From positions 1 through 39,790 of the forward strand of contig PYVH01000023.1 in assembly GCA_003030785.1 (NCBI GenBank): DNA of 39,790 nucleotides. Direction: 5' to 3'. The notes under the pieces were generated by a model. The model searched no databases. It worked only from the letters and a program-made list of their open reading frames with translations, and was not told where the DNA came from. A program made the translations under genes and the position numbers. This DNA is from Marinobacter sp. B9-2. GTDB lineage: Bacteria; Pseudomonadota; Gammaproteobacteria; Pseudomonadales; Oleiphilaceae. Positions 1 to 9,218 of this stretch are shown piece after piece (the first letter of the stretch is position 1; each line of letters starts with the position of its first letter).

Positions 1-85
1 TATCCTGGCGCATTGCGACGCCGATTAGGAGGGGAGGAGACCATCTCATCGACCTACGTTTTTAACTGAAAGTCGACCCGGGTAG

Positions 86-113
86 GTCGGATTAGGCGAA
101 GCCGTAATCCGAC
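86..113. repeat. REP-like intergenic hairpin
   Basis: A near-perfect palindrome: GTCGGATTA and TAATCCGAC pair around an inner GGC-GAA-GCC hairpin, with one unpaired G. Short GTCGGATTA..TAATCCGAC hairpins recur between genes in many proteobacterial genomes, so a REP-like repeat is the best reading. It lies just past the 3' end of the minus-strand reductase gene and may also stabilise that transcript. Only one copy is seen in this window. Confidence 0.55.
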
Positions 114-129
114 ACTGGTCACCAGCAAC

Positions 130-1116
130 TCACCCCAAGACCTCCCTGCCATGGGGCGAATCAAAGTCCAGGGCCGGCCCGACTGGCACGATCTGCGTCG
201 GGTTAATGGTTCTCTGGCTTACATAGTAATGACGCTTGATCTGATCGATATCTACAGTCTCCGCCACGCCAGGCACCTGGTAGAGATCCCGAACGTAGGC
301 GGAAAGCGCCGGAAAATCACTGATTCGCTGGCGGTTGCACTTGAAATGGCTGTAGTACACCGCATCGAACCGGATCAGCGTCGTGAACAGGCGCCAGTCA
401 GCCTCGGTTAGCTGACCACCCACCAGATACCGCCGGCCAGACAACCGCTCCTCAAGCCAGTCCAGTGAGTCGAACAACGCGTTGTACGCCTCCTCATATT
501 TGTCCTGCGCCGTGGCAAAACCCGCCTTGTAGACACCATTATTGACCGTGTCATAGACCCGGGCATTTACCTCATCAATCTCGCCTTGCAGATCGTCAGG
601 GTAGAAATCCAGGTCGGTGCGAACACCCTCGAGGCCATCAAACGCCGAGTTGAACATCCGGATAATCTCGGCAGACTCGTTGCTCGCAATCGTCTCCTTC
701 TTCTTGTCCCACAAAGTCGGTACCGTCACACGGCCGGAGTACTCGGGGGCGGCCCTGGTATAGACCTGGTGCTTGAAGCGGAATCCATGGAGATGATCCC
801 GATGCTGCTCGCTGTCGGGCCGGAACTCCCAGCCGTTTTCCACCATGTCCGGGTGCACCACTGACACCGAAATGTGCTTCTCCAGCCCCTTGAGCTTCCG
901 GAAAATCAACGTCCGGTGCGCCCATGGACACGCCATGGATACATACAGATGATAGCGCCCGGATTCCGCCTTGAAACCGCCTTCGCCATCCGGCCCCGGC
1001 GAGCCGTCGGCGGTCACCCAGTTCCGAAACCGGGCCGCCTCCCGTTCAAACTTGCCACCGGTCTTGTCGGTGTCGTACCACTTGTCGTGCCATTTGCCGT
1101 CAATCAGCAGACCCAT
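130..1116 (-). CDS. yqjG: Glutathionyl-hydroquinone reductase (YqjG/Xi-class GST)
   Basis: A 328-residue protein of the Xi-class glutathione transferase family, which uses glutathione to reduce glutathionyl-hydroquinones in the cytoplasm. The family's catalytic signature is visible as C63-P-W-A-H-R, followed by a thioredoxin-like N-terminal half and an all-helical C-terminal half with motifs such as ADWRLFTTLIRFDAVYY. Full length for the family. The ATG start at 1116 gives the expected N-terminus, MGLLIDGKWHDKWYDT. It is transcribed away from the LysR regulator gene at 1232, with about 115 bp between the two starts, so that regulator is the obvious candidate to control it (inference). Nothing looks broken. 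Confidence 0.9.
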   Translation of the reverse strand: MGLLIDGKWHDKWYDTDKTGGKFEREAARFRNWVTADGSPGPDGEGGFKAESGRYHLYVSMACPWAHRTLIFRKLKGLEKHISVSVVHPDMVENGWEFRPDSEQHRDHLHGFRFKHQVYTRAAPEYSGRVTVPTLWDKKKETIASNESAEIIRMFNSAFDGLEGVRTDLDFYPDDLQGEIDEVNARVYDTVNNGVYKAGFATAQDKYEEAYNALFDSLDWLEERLSGRRYLVGGQLTEADWRLFTTLIRFDAVYYSHFKCNRQRISDFPALSAYVRDLYQVPGVAETVDIDQIKRHYYVSQRTINPTQIVPVGPALDFDSPHGREVLG

Positions 1117-1231
1117 AATACTCTCCCGTTAAAATTCCTGAACATGATGAAATCAATACAGGCAGAATACCGGGGACCCTGCTACCCTCTCAAACAAGCA
1201 TTTCTGGCCAACAACCTCAGATAATTCGAAC

Positions 1232-2143
1232 ATGCATACAGCCATCACAATAGACGCCCTCAAGGTCCTTGACGCCATCGATCGCAAAGGCAGTTTCGCC
1301 GGGGCCGCCAACGAATTGTTCCGGGTTCCTTCTGCCATAAGCTACACCGTGCAGAAACTGGAAGAAGACCTGAATGTCGCCATTTACGATCGCACCGGCC
1401 ATCGCGCACGATTGACGCCGGCTGGCCGGTACCTCCTGGAAGAAGGCCGCACCCTGCTGGAAGCAGCAGAGAACCTCGCACACACCACCCGCCAGGTGGC
1501 CCAGGGCTGGGAGACCCGATTACGAATCGGCTTTAACTCTCTCCTGCCGGCGGAATGCCTGTTTCCGGCAACCCAGGAATTCTATGAGCTGGGCGTACCG
1601 GTGGATGTGCAAATTGTGGAAGAAGTGTTCGCCGGCACCTGGGATGCGCTGCAAAGCCGCCGGGTGGACCTGATTATCGGCGCCGATAATTTCAGCAAGC
1701 CTGCTGGCAACTACACCACAAAGCCCCTGGGAGACATGCCCTTTGTGTTTGCCGTTGCCGCTGATCATGCCCTGGCCGGTGCCGAAACCCCGCTGTCCGA
1801 GGAAGACATTTCCCGTTATCCCGCAGCCGTGGCGGCGGACACTTCCCGCTCTTTGCCACCAGGACACGCTGGCATATTCCACCGGCAACGAACCCTGACA
1901 GTCGCCAACATTGACCAGAAGATCGCCATACAGGTTGCCGGCCTTGGCGTGGGATGGTTACCCAGGGCAAGAATCAGCGAACAGCTGGACCAGGGGAAAC
2001 TGGTCATCAAAGAGGTCCAGGAATCACGCCAGCCGATAACACTCCATATGGCGAGGCATGCCGAGGATCAGGGTAAAGCTTTGATGTGGTTCTGGGAGCG
2101 GCTCAGCGTGAAGGACGCTGTTTCGAACTGGCTAACAGCCTGA
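1232..2143 (+). CDS. LysR-family transcriptional regulator
   Basis: A 303-residue LysR-type regulator. Residues about 5-65 form the winged helix-turn-helix, with the typical run of bulky residues in KGSFAGAANELFRVPSAIS followed by VQKLEEDLN. Residues about 90-295 are the periplasmic-binding-protein-like effector domain. The ligand cannot be told from sequence. It is divergent from the glutathionyl-hydroquinone reductase gene; LysR genes commonly regulate the divergent neighbour, so quinone or electrophile stress is a reasonable guess but only a guess. The wax ester synthase gene follows on the same strand about 115 bp downstream and probably has its own promoter. Confidence 0.9.
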   Translation: MHTAITIDALKVLDAIDRKGSFAGAANELFRVPSAISYTVQKLEEDLNVAIYDRTGHRARLTPAGRYLLEEGRTLLEAAENLAHTTRQVAQGWETRLRIGFNSLLPAECLFPATQEFYELGVPVDVQIVEEVFAGTWDALQSRRVDLIIGADNFSKPAGNYTTKPLGDMPFVFAVAADHALAGAETPLSEEDISRYPAAVAADTSRSLPPGHAGIFHRQRTLTVANIDQKIAIQVAGLGVGWLPRARISEQLDQGKLVIKEVQESRQPITLHMARHAEDQGKALMWFWERLSVKDAVSNWLTA

Positions 2144-2259
2144 AAATAAAGAAAATGATATGACTTCAACTCGGAGTGAAGCCAGGCAAATCAGTCAACC
2201 GCTTGCCGGGACACTTCGTTTATACTGCAGCTACAACCAACGCCGAAGGGAGCTCTCTG

Positions 2260-3789
2260 ATGCGGCAGCTGTCGGAACTGGATGCCTCGTTCCTGTATCT
2301 GGAATCGGAAACCACACCGATGCACATTGGAGGCGTCTACCTCTTCGATGCTTCCGAACGGGAGAAACCGCTGGCCTTCAGCACCTTTGTCGCCTACCTT
2401 CGAAGCCGCCTGCATGTGGTGCCGGTCTTCCGCCAGCGCCTGAAGAAGATTCCCCTGCGCCTCGGCCGGCCTTACTGGATTGACGACCCGGAGTTCAGCA
2501 TTGAGCGCCACCTTGCCTACGTTAATCTCGGCGAACATGGCCGCAAAGCGAGCCTGATGACCCTGGCCTCCCGGATTCTGGAGGAACCGTTAAAGAGGGA
2601 CCGCCCCCTCTGGCACATTACTTTCGTGGACGGTTTCAAACTCGACGAGGAGGATGCGGGCAGTGACGGCTTCGCTCTGATCGTGAAATTGCACCATGCC
2701 GCCATTGATGCCTTCAGCGGAGAGGAAATACTCGGCAAGTTGCTCGAATACACACCCGAGCCCAGCCCGATCGCACCGCCGCGGCCCTGGCAGCCCAGAC
2801 CAGAGCCCTCAGAGGAGCGGGTCGTGCTGCAGGCGGGCGCGAATATCCTTCGCACGCCGCTACAGTTCACCTCCCTGGCATTCAACGCTGCCGAGGCCAC
2901 CGCGCGCGGCCTGATCCAGAAACAGCTGCGCAAGCTGCCGTTACCTCTACCGCTGTTCTCAGCCCCGCACAGCCCCTTCAACCGTCAGATCACCGCAAAT
3001 CGACAGATTGTCGCGGCCAGCGTGGAGCTTTCGAGACTGAAAGCGATCAAGGCATTCCTTGGCGATGTCACCCTGAACGATGTGGTGCTGGGCCTGTGCG
3101 CCGAAACCCTGAAACGCTATCTGATCAGCGAGGGCGTCAATGCCGACAAGTCCCTGGTGGCCATGACACCCATTTCGGTGCGCTCCAACAGCCTGCGGCG
3201 CGCGACCGGAAACCAGATGTCCGCCATGTTGCTGGATCTGGCGACCGATGAAACCAACCCGGCCCATCGGATTCGCAGGATTCACTGGAACGCCGTTGCC
3301 TCGGAACCCTACCGTGAAGCCATCGCCGCTGACCGGTTAACCGAACTCCTGCCCTCTACCATGCTGGCACTGTCCGCGAGGCTCTACTCGGAGCTGCAGA
3401 TTGCCCAGCGCTATCAGCCGGTCTTCAACCTGCCCATCACTAACGTTCCCGGCCCCCAGGTCCCGCTCTATCTGCAGGGCGCACGGCTGGTTCAGCAATA
3501 CAATACCGCACCGCTGTTCGACAGCATGGGGCTGGTGATTGTCGCGGTAAGCTATGAAGGGAGACTGACACTGAATTTCACCACCTGCCCGGATGTGGTG
3601 GCGAACGGAGACTCGCTGCACGTTCACGTGAGCGAGAGCCTCAATGCCATTGAGGTGGCCATGCACCGGCTCGGAGCGGAGGACACCAAAGAGCCGATAG
3701 CGGCCTCGCCGACACAGACCCTGGCGGATGATGCGATGACGGCACTGGAAGGACTTCTGAAGAAAGCTCTGAAACGTTTCCGGGCCTGA
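2260..3789 (+). CDS. Wax ester synthase / diacylglycerol acyltransferase (WS/DGAT)
   Basis: A 509-residue bifunctional acyltransferase that joins acyl-CoA to fatty alcohols or diacylglycerol to make storage wax esters or triacylglycerol. The start at 2260 is chosen over an upstream in-frame ATG (2176) because it is preceded by an AAGGGAG ribosome site and yields the family N-terminus MRQLSELDASFLYLESE. The PLW motif is at 116-118, the active-site motif at 145-151, an NDVVLGLC block in the middle and TNVPGP near residue 393. The active-site motif reads HHAAIDA where the family consensus is HHxxxDG. Marinobacter species usually carry several WS/DGAT paralogues with different activities. It is a single-gene transcript with a hairpin at its end. 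Confidence 0.93.
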   Translation: MRQLSELDASFLYLESETTPMHIGGVYLFDASEREKPLAFSTFVAYLRSRLHVVPVFRQRLKKIPLRLGRPYWIDDPEFSIERHLAYVNLGEHGRKASLMTLASRILEEPLKRDRPLWHITFVDGFKLDEEDAGSDGFALIVKLHHAAIDAFSGEEILGKLLEYTPEPSPIAPPRPWQPRPEPSEERVVLQAGANILRTPLQFTSLAFNAAEATARGLIQKQLRKLPLPLPLFSAPHSPFNRQITANRQIVAASVELSRLKAIKAFLGDVTLNDVVLGLCAETLKRYLISEGVNADKSLVAMTPISVRSNSLRRATGNQMSAMLLDLATDETNPAHRIRRIHWNAVASEPYREAIAADRLTELLPSTMLALSARLYSELQIAQRYQPVFNLPITNVPGPQVPLYLQGARLVQQYNTAPLFDSMGLVIVAVSYEGRLTLNFTTCPDVVANGDSLHVHVSESLNAIEVAMHRLGAEDTKEPIAASPTQTLADDAMTALEGLLKKALKRFRA

Positions 3790-3805
3790 ACCGGACCCGG
3801 AAACG
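3775..3805 (+). terminator. Hairpin across the WS/DGAT stop codon
   Basis: A perfect 10-bp inverted repeat (CGTTTCCGGG / CCCGGAAACG) with an 11-nt loop that contains the TGA stop codon of the wax ester synthase gene. No T-run follows, so this is not a classical intrinsic terminator. It could protect the 3' end or act with Rho. Confidence 0.45.
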
Positions 3806-3821
3806 GTCAAGCAAGACTCGC

Positions 3822-4070
3822 TTATTCGAACGCCCAACGAAGAAACGCCTTCTTTTCTTCGTCACTCGCTGTTTCCCAAATGGTTTTCAACCGTTCAAGC
3901 GCGTTTTCAGCACTTGCCGGAGAACTCCGGCATTTCCTGCTCGGCCTCCTGACGCGACTCGGGCCGATCAAATTCGAACCCATAGGTCTCCCCGGCTTCC
4001 GCCGCTTTGGTAGCATTCTGACGAGTGCAAGACAACGGCGGGCTTCGCTCCCCCACTCCGGCGTTTTCAA
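3822..4070 (-). CDS. Small hypothetical protein, convergent to WS/DGAT
   Basis: An 82-codon frame on the minus strand. The N-terminus is basic (KRRKPGRPMGSN) and the C-terminus is a charged helix, ERLKTIWETASDEEKKAFLRW, which has the look of a genuine protein end rather than an antisense shadow. The longest frame starts at a TTG; an internal ATG at 4016 would give 64 residues. Neither start has a good ribosome site, so the start and even the reality of the gene are uncertain. No function can be assigned. The neighbours are convergent (WS/DGAT) and divergent (the DUF6316-like gene). Confidence 0.4.
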   Translation of the reverse strand: MKTPEWGSEARRCLALVRMLPKRRKPGRPMGSNLIGPSRVRRPSRKCRSSPASAENALERLKTIWETASDEEKKAFLRWAFE

Positions 4071-4214
4071 CGCTGATCCCGATTGAGACCCAACCCGTAA
4101 AATTGTAAAAAAATGTTGAATTCGCCCCGAATTGGGTTAATTTTAAACAGATCGGCAGATATTAATGCGGCGCCCGAAAAGCAAGAACGAAAAGCGGGCA
4201 GTACAGGAGACGCC

Positions 4215-4418
4215 ATGGACACCCAACGCAGGACCGGAGAAGAAGGGCCGGTTCCCTTTCGCAGTAGTCGATTCTTCTGCGTAGGGAGCAAATGGTACTT
4301 CACCACCCGGGAAGGGTTTGACAGTGGCCCGTTCGCTTCGCGGGAGCGAGCAGAGACCGGCCTGAAGCGATTTCTGCATGTTGTCCGGATGTTGCCCGAA
4401 GAACAGCAACTCCACTGA
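4215..4418 (+). CDS. DUF6316-type small protein
   Basis: A 67-residue protein with the pattern RTGEEGPVPFRSSRFF, then WYFTTREG, GPF and a final LKRFLHVVRML helix. This matches my memory of the small DUF6316 family found in marine gammaproteobacteria; its role is unknown. The ATG at 4215 follows a CAGGAGA ribosome site and begins just before the conserved part, so it is preferred to an upstream in-frame ATG at 4113. It is convergent with pgpA, with only 20 bp between the two stop codons. Confidence 0.75.
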   Translation: MDTQRRTGEEGPVPFRSSRFFCVGSKWYFTTREGFDSGPFASRERAETGLKRFLHVVRMLPEEQQLH

Positions 4419-4438
4419 CAGGGGCGCGGTGAGCCCCT

Positions 4439-4966
4439 CTACACCATGACGGGCACCAGCCAAAGGTCCACCGCCCACAAGCAGGCCAGAGCCATTAAAC
4501 CGGCGATAACATCGTCTACCATGATCCCCAGCCCGCCTGGCAGGTGCTGGTCCAGCCAGCTTATGGGCCACGGCTTGGCAATGTCGAACAGCCGGAACAG
4601 AGCGAAAGCGCCAAGCACCCCATAAATATTGTCGGGGAACAGGCCAAGGGCAATCCACATCCCGACGAATTCATCCCAGACAATGCCGCCATGATCATGA
4701 ACCTTAAGGTCGTCGGCGGTCTTGCCGCAGAGCCAGATGCCTACGATAAAAGCGACCAGGACCACCAGCCAATAGCCCACCGGCGGTAACCAGGCGAAAC
4801 CGTACCAGAGCGGGATGGCTGCCAGGCTTCCCCAGGTGCCGGGAGCCCTCGCCGTCGCGCCACTGCCAAAACCAAAAGCGAGCAAGTGTACCGGGTTCCG
4901 CAAAAAGCCCGGCGGCAGTATGACTGCAGGCGCCTCCGGCTCCGGAGTCGGGCCTTCCTGACTCAT
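4439..4966 (-). CDS. pgpA: Phosphatidylglycerophosphatase A
   Basis: A 175-residue inner-membrane enzyme that removes phosphate from phosphatidylglycerophosphate to make phosphatidylglycerol. Family motifs are visible: GSGATARAPGTWGSLAA, an acidic block GKTADDLKVHDHGG followed by WDEFVGMW, and RLFDIAKPWPISWLD near the C-terminus, with three to four hydrophobic segments. It is the last gene of the minus-strand cluster and its start overlaps the thiL stop by 4 bases, so translation is probably coupled. The nusB-thiL-pgpA order is common in gammaproteobacteria. Confidence 0.95.
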   Translation of the reverse strand: MSQEGPTPEPEAPAVILPPGFLRNPVHLLAFGFGSGATARAPGTWGSLAAIPLWYGFAWLPPVGYWLVVLVAFIVGIWLCGKTADDLKVHDHGGIVWDEFVGMWIALGLFPDNIYGVLGAFALFRLFDIAKPWPISWLDQHLPGGLGIMVDDVIAGLMALACLWAVDLWLVPVMV

Positions 4967-5919
4967 GATTCACTCCTGAAATGATCAAAACCCGCAGGTA
5001 GCGCCTCCGAACTGCAGTCGGCGCCATCCAGATACAGCCCTTGCTCAGCCTCGACCGAACCGATCACGGTAAGCTGGCTCGTGAGAGAGGCCGGTGCGCG
5101 GTCCCAGTTTTCCCGGGGGAAACACAGGCACAGTTCGTAATCGTCTCCCGAACGCAATGCGTAGTCCAAAGCCTTCTCGCCCTTGAGCCTGACAAGCTCC
5201 GGCGAAAGCGGCAACCTGGCACTCTCGATCCGGGCCCCCACCCCGGAAGCATCCAGAATATGCCCAAGATCAGCCAGCAAACCATCAGAGATATCAATTC
5301 CGGCGCTGGCATACTGGCGAACCCCTGCCCCAAGAGCCAGCCTGGGCCGGGGCCGGTGGTAATGCTCCAGCACGGCGAGCATGTCAACGGAGGGGGCAGG
5401 TTCAGAGAGATAATCGAGGGCAGCGCCGGCGTTGCCCAGGGTTCCCGACACCGCAATCAGGTCGCCGGGACGGGCGCCCGAACGTCGAATTCCGCTCCCC
5501 TGCTCCACGGTGCCATGCACCTGCAGGCTCAAAGTAAGCGGTCCGGAGGTGGTATCCCCGCCCGCCAATTCAAGACCGAACGCCTCGCTGGCACTTCTCA
5601 GCCCTCTCGAGAAGTCTTCAAGCCACTGCTCATCCAGGGCCGGCAGGGTCAGCGCAAGGGTGAAACATTCCGGGTCGGCACCCATGGCAGCGAGATCACT
5701 GGCTGCTGCGGCGAGCGCACGCCAACCCAGGTAATCCGGGCGATAGTTTCGGGGGAAATGGACGCCTTCAACAAAAGCATCCACGGAAAAGACAAGATCC
5801 CGGCCGGCGGGTATCCGCTGAATCGCGCAGTCATCCCCCGGCCCGAGAATCAGGGCTCGGGATTTCTGCCGCCCGGCGAGCGGCAGAAAGTAACGCCGAA
5901 TCAGCTCGAACTCGCCCAT
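4963..5919 (-). CDS. thiL: Thiamine-monophosphate kinase
   Basis: A 318-residue enzyme that phosphorylates thiamine monophosphate to the active cofactor thiamine diphosphate, in the cytoplasm. It belongs to the PurM/SelD/HypE-like ATP-binding fold. The N-terminal GPGDDCAI motif (about 26-33), FSVDAFVEGVHF and ASDLAAMGA supply the metal and nucleotide ligands, and DISDGLLADLGHI and RSGDDYELCL follow in the second half. Length is normal. Only 3 nt separate it from nusB and it overlaps pgpA, so it sits in the same operon. No TPP riboswitch is needed or seen here. Confidence 0.96.
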   Translation of the reverse strand: MGEFELIRRYFLPLAGRQKSRALILGPGDDCAIQRIPAGRDLVFSVDAFVEGVHFPRNYRPDYLGWRALAAAASDLAAMGADPECFTLALTLPALDEQWLEDFSRGLRSASEAFGLELAGGDTTSGPLTLSLQVHGTVEQGSGIRRSGARPGDLIAVSGTLGNAGAALDYLSEPAPSVDMLAVLEHYHRPRPRLALGAGVRQYASAGIDISDGLLADLGHILDASGVGARIESARLPLSPELVRLKGEKALDYALRSGDDYELCLCFPRENWDRAPASLTSQLTVIGSVEAEQGLYLDGADCSSEALPAGFDHFRSES

Positions 5920-5922
5920 GGG

Positions 5923-6399
5923 CTAGCGGGAGCGGGTCTCAGCGAGCCGGAGTCGGCCGCTCAGCTTGTCGAGGATGCTGTTGACGAACTTATGGCCCTC
6001 GGTGCCGCCGAAGCGCTTGGCCATTTCAATGCCCTCGTTGATAACCACCTTATAGGGCACATCCAGCCGATGCTTCAGCTCATAGGCCCCAAGGCGCACG
6101 ATAGCCAGCTCCACCGGATCCACCTCGTGAATGGGCCGATCAAGAAAAGGCTCGATCAATTTGTCCAGCTCGCCCTGCTCGCGATGGACACCACGGAGCA
6201 GATCGCGAAAATACAGCAGATCAACCTTGGTCATGTCATTGTCGACCATGAACTCGGCTTCAATGTCAGAAATCGCCGTCTTGCTGAAATGGCGCTGATA
6301 GAGCCCTTGCATGGCCAGGGCCCTGGCACGGCGTCGATCACCGGCTTTCGGTTTGCCGGACGGGGCCGGCTGCGGTGATGTACCTTCAGTGTCACTCAT
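5923..6399 (-). CDS. nusB: Transcription antitermination factor NusB
   Basis: A 158-residue RNA-binding protein that works with NusE (S10) in rRNA antitermination. After a 25-residue low-complexity Ser/Pro/Lys tail come the family motifs RARALAMQGLYQ, the helical middle, DPVELAIVRLGAYEL and VINEGIEMAKRFGGTEGHKFVNSILDKL. The start codon overlaps the ribH stop by one base (TAATG), a sign of translational coupling. The ribH-nusB pairing is one of the most conserved gene orders in proteobacteria. Confidence 0.96.
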   Translation of the reverse strand: MSDTEGTSPQPAPSGKPKAGDRRRARALAMQGLYQRHFSKTAISDIEAEFMVDNDMTKVDLLYFRDLLRGVHREQGELDKLIEPFLDRPIHEVDPVELAIVRLGAYELKHRLDVPYKVVINEGIEMAKRFGGTEGHKFVNSILDKLSGRLRLAETRSR

Positions 6400-6875
6400 T
6401 ACTCACCCAGCTTCTTGAAAAGGCTGACCATTTCAAGGGCGGTGATCGCCGCTTCCGCACCCTTGTTACCGGCCTTGGTGCCCGAACGCTCGATGGCCTG
6501 CTCGATGGAGTCCACCGTCAGGACACCGAAAGTCACCGGCACATCAGTATCGAGACTGACAGCGCCAATACCACTGGAGGCTTCGCCGGCAACGTACTCG
6601 AAATGGGGCGTTCCGCCACGGATGACGGCACCCAGGGCGATAATCGCATCGTACTCGCCGGTTTCTGCAACGCGCTTGACCGCCAGGGGCATTTCATAAG
6701 CTCCCGGCACGCGAACAATGGTGACGTCATCATCGGAAATACCGTGACGGCGCAGGGTGTCCAACGCGCCCTCAACCAGGCTTTCTACAACAAAGCCGTT
6801 AAAACGGCCCACCACCAGCGCATAGCGCCCACTGCACTCGGTAAAATCACCTTCAATTACTCTGATATCTGCCAT
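6399..6875 (-). CDS. ribH: 6,7-dimethyl-8-ribityllumazine synthase
   Basis: A 158-residue enzyme that condenses the RibB and RibD pathway products into lumazine, the penultimate step of riboflavin synthesis; it assembles into hollow shells or pentamers. Visible motifs are [31 protein letters not shown] with the catalytic His at 91, and [12 protein letters not shown]. The ATG at 6875 is preferred over one 17 codons upstream because AAGGAG lies six bases before it and the conserved N-terminus [11 protein letters not shown] starts there. It lies between ribBA and nusB in the same transcript. Confidence 0.95.
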   Translation of the reverse strand: MADIRVIEGDFTECSGRYALVVGRFNGFVVESLVEGALDTLRRHGISDDDVTIVRVPGAYEMPLAVKRVAETGEYDAIIALGAVIRGGTPHFEYVAGEASSGIGAVSLDTDVPVTFGVLTVDSIEQAIERSGTKAGNKGAEAAITALEMVSLFKKLGE

Positions 6876-6922
6876 CGATGGCTCCTTCACGTGTCGCGGC
6901 ATCAGGGCCACGACCGGGTTTA

Positions 6923-8038
6923 TCATTCGGGGGTATAGGGAACGTATTCAACAACTTCCAGATCGAAACCGGAAATGGCCGAGAATTTGATCGGCGGGCT
7001 CAGCAGACGCATCTTGCCGACACCGATATCCCGGAGAATCTGGGAGCCGGTACCTACGGTGAAGTAAACGCCTGAGCTGCCCTTGCCAGAGGAGCCTTTC
7101 CCCTCATCAAAGAATTCCTGGATACGGTCTTCCAGATTGTAGCTGTCCTCGGCACTGTTCAGCAGGACAACCACGCCCTTGCCTTCCTCCGCCACTTTCT
7201 CCAGTGCGTGATGTAGAGGCCAGCTACGGGAATCCTTGCGGCGGGCCCCCAGAAGATCCCGAAGGGTATCGGTGATGTGGACCCGTACAAAGGCCGGTTC
7301 GTCGGGGGAAATATCTCCCATCAACATTGCCAGATGAGTGGCTCCCTGGATGTTGTCGCGATAGGTCCGAAGCTTGAATACGCCGTACTCGGTGTCCAGG
7401 TCGTTCTCTTCCACACACTCCACGGTGCGTTCGTTCATGGTGCGGTAATGAATCAGGTCGGCAATGGTGCCGATCTTGAGGTCGTGCTCTTCGGCAAACC
7501 GCTCCAGATCTTCCCGACGGGCCATCGAGCCATCGTCATTCATAATCTCGCAGATCACACCCGCCGGCTCGCAGCCGGCCAGCGCCGCAAGATCACAGGA
7601 TGCTTCCGTGTGCCCGGCGCGGCTCAGCACACCGCCGGGATCAGACATCAACGGGAAAATATGGCCGGGCTGGACCAGATCACTGGCCTTGGCGTTGCGC
7701 GCCACTGCCGCCTGAACAGTACGGGCACGGTCCGCAGCCGAGATGCCAGTCGTCACGCCTACAGCGGCCTCAATGGAGAGGGTAAACTTGGTTCCGAAGC
7801 CGGATGCGTTCTGCTGCACCATCAGTGGAAGACCCAGCTGTTCGCAGCGGTCCCGGGTCATAGGCATGCAAATCAGGCCACGACCAAACCGGGCCATGAA
7901 GTTGATGGCTTCGGCTGTGCAATGCTCAGCAGCCATCACGAGATCGCCCTCATTCTCGCGATCCTCGTCATCCATCAGTATGACCATTTTGCCCTGACGG
8001 ATATCTTCTATGATGTCTTCAATGCTGTTCAGTGCCAT
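6923..8038 (-). CDS. ribBA: DHBP synthase fused to a degenerate GTP cyclohydrolase II-like domain
   Basis: A 371-residue two-domain protein. Residues 1-205 are 3,4-dihydroxy-2-butanone-4-phosphate synthase (RibB), with the metal-binding [10 protein letters not shown] at 23-32 and [14 protein letters not shown] at 142-155, all intact. Residues about 207-371 align with GTP cyclohydrolase II (RibA). The region that should hold the zinc triad Cys-x10-Cys-x-Cys reads [20 protein letters not shown] (251-270) with no cysteine, so this half is very probably inactive. Such fusions with a dead RibA half are known in proteobacteria, and a separate ribA would then be needed elsewhere. Between ribD and ribH in the operon. 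Confidence 0.93.
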   Translation of the reverse strand: MALNSIEDIIEDIRQGKMVILMDDEDRENEGDLVMAAEHCTAEAINFMARFGRGLICMPMTRDRCEQLGLPLMVQQNASGFGTKFTLSIEAAVGVTTGISAADRARTVQAAVARNAKASDLVQPGHIFPLMSDPGGVLSRAGHTEASCDLAALAGCEPAGVICEIMNDDGSMARREDLERFAEEHDLKIGTIADLIHYRTMNERTVECVEENDLDTEYGVFKLRTYRDNIQGATHLAMLMGDISPDEPAFVRVHITDTLRDLLGARRKDSRSWPLHHALEKVAEEGKGVVVLLNSAEDSYNLEDRIQEFFDEGKGSSGKGSSGVYFTVGTGSQILRDIGVGKMRLLSPPIKFSAISGFDLEVVEYVPYTPE

Positions 8039-8102
8039 GTGGTTTTTTACCCTTGCGGCGCTCCGGCAAATGTTGGCTTCCGGAACATCCTGAGTTTATG
8101 AA

Positions 8103-9218
8103 TTACCGGCGAGTGAGAATCAGGCGCTGATCCTCACCCACCTGACGTCGATCCAGCACGTTCCATTGTACTTTATCTGCCATGGTTTCCAGCGGCAGGT
8201 GGGCGGTCGGCCTCCCCGTACTGCCCAGGAAAACCGGCGCCTGGTAGAGCCAGAGTTCGTCGACCAGATTTTCGCTAATGAAGGTTCCAGCCAGAGTCGG
8301 CCCCGCCTCCACCAGCAGCTCGTTGATCCCGAGCTCCCCCAGCGAGTCCAGCAGTTCGGCCAGATCAATGCCGTTGTCTTTCCAGGCGACGCCGGTAAGG
8401 CTGATGCCCAGTGCCGCCAGATCTTGGGCCGGCGCTGTGGCCAGAGTTGATGATGCACAGAACACCTGCACATTGCCGCCCTGGAGAATATTCGCCGTAG
8501 AGGGCGTGCGCGCATCCCGGTCGGCAATTACCCGCAGCGGCTGCCTGGACGGCTCGGTGGCATCGCCAATGTCTCCGAGCTCCTCGCGACGGACTGTCAG
8601 CGAGGGATCGTCGGCGAGCACCGTGCCAACACCGGTCAGGATGGCGTCGCTGATCGCTCGGAGGCGCTGGACATCCCGCCGGGCCTCAGCACCGGTTATC
8701 CACTGGCTCTCGTCAGACGCCATGGCAGTACGACCATCCAGGCTCGCTGCCATTTTCAGCCGCACCCAGGGCCGCCCGGTGTTCATGCGCTTCATGAAAC
8801 CCGGATTCAGGCGAACAGCTTCTTCCGCCAGCAAGCCTTCGGTAACCTGAACGCCAGCCTCCCTCAGCATATCCAGCCCGCGTCCGGAGACCGAGGGATT
8901 CGGATCCTTGGTGGCGGCATACACATGGGCGACACCGGCATCAATCAACGCCCTGGCACAGGGCGGTGTACGACCAAAGTGGCTGCACGGCTCCAGGGTG
9001 ACATAGGCCGTCGCTCCCCGGGCGTCCGGACCGGCCTGACTCAGGGCGCGGATCTCGGCGTGGGCTTCTCCGGCACGCTCATGCCAGCCCTCACCGAGTA
9101 TCAGATCGCCGCGGGCAATAACACAGCCAACTCGGGGATTGGGATGGGTAGAGTACCGACCTCGCCAGGCAAGCTGGACAGCCCGCGCCATCATGGCCCT
9201 GTCGCGGTTCTCGATCAT
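8103..9218 (-). CDS. ribD: Bifunctional riboflavin deaminase/reductase
   Basis: A 371-residue bifunctional enzyme for the second and third riboflavin steps. The N-terminal zinc deaminase domain (about 1-145) has H53-A-E55 with PC78SHFGRTPPC87. The C-terminal reductase domain (about 150-371) has [32 protein letters not shown] and [10 protein letters not shown]. The start overlaps the nrdR stop by 4 bases. It is followed 64 bp later by ribBA; in many relatives the riboflavin synthase gene (ribC/ribE) lies at this point, and it is absent here. Confidence 0.96.
   Translation of the reverse strand: MIENRDRAMMARAVQLAWRGRYSTHPNPRVGCVIARGDLILGEGWHERAGEAHAEIRALSQAGPDARGATAYVTLEPCSHFGRTPPCARALIDAGVAHVYAATKDPNPSVSGRGLDMLREAGVQVTEGLLAEEAVRLNPGFMKRMNTGRPWVRLKMAASLDGRTAMASDESQWITGAEARRDVQRLRAISDAILTGVGTVLADDPSLTVRREELGDIGDATEPSRQPLRVIADRDARTPSTANILQGGNVQVFCASSTLATAPAQDLAALGISLTGVAWKDNGIDLAELLDSLGELGINELLVEAGPTLAGTFISENLVDELWLYQAPVFLGSTGRPTAHLPLETMADKVQWNVLDRRQVGEDQRLILTRR

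Noticed and set aside
5041-6378. 445-codon plus-strand frame antisense to thiL and nusB
   Set aside because: It lies wholly opposite well-conserved genes and its translation has no domain-like features; a product of high-GC codon bias on the other strand.
8039-8102. FMN riboswitch before ribBA
   Set aside because: The 64-bp gap is too short for an FMN aptamer and shows only a ribosome site.
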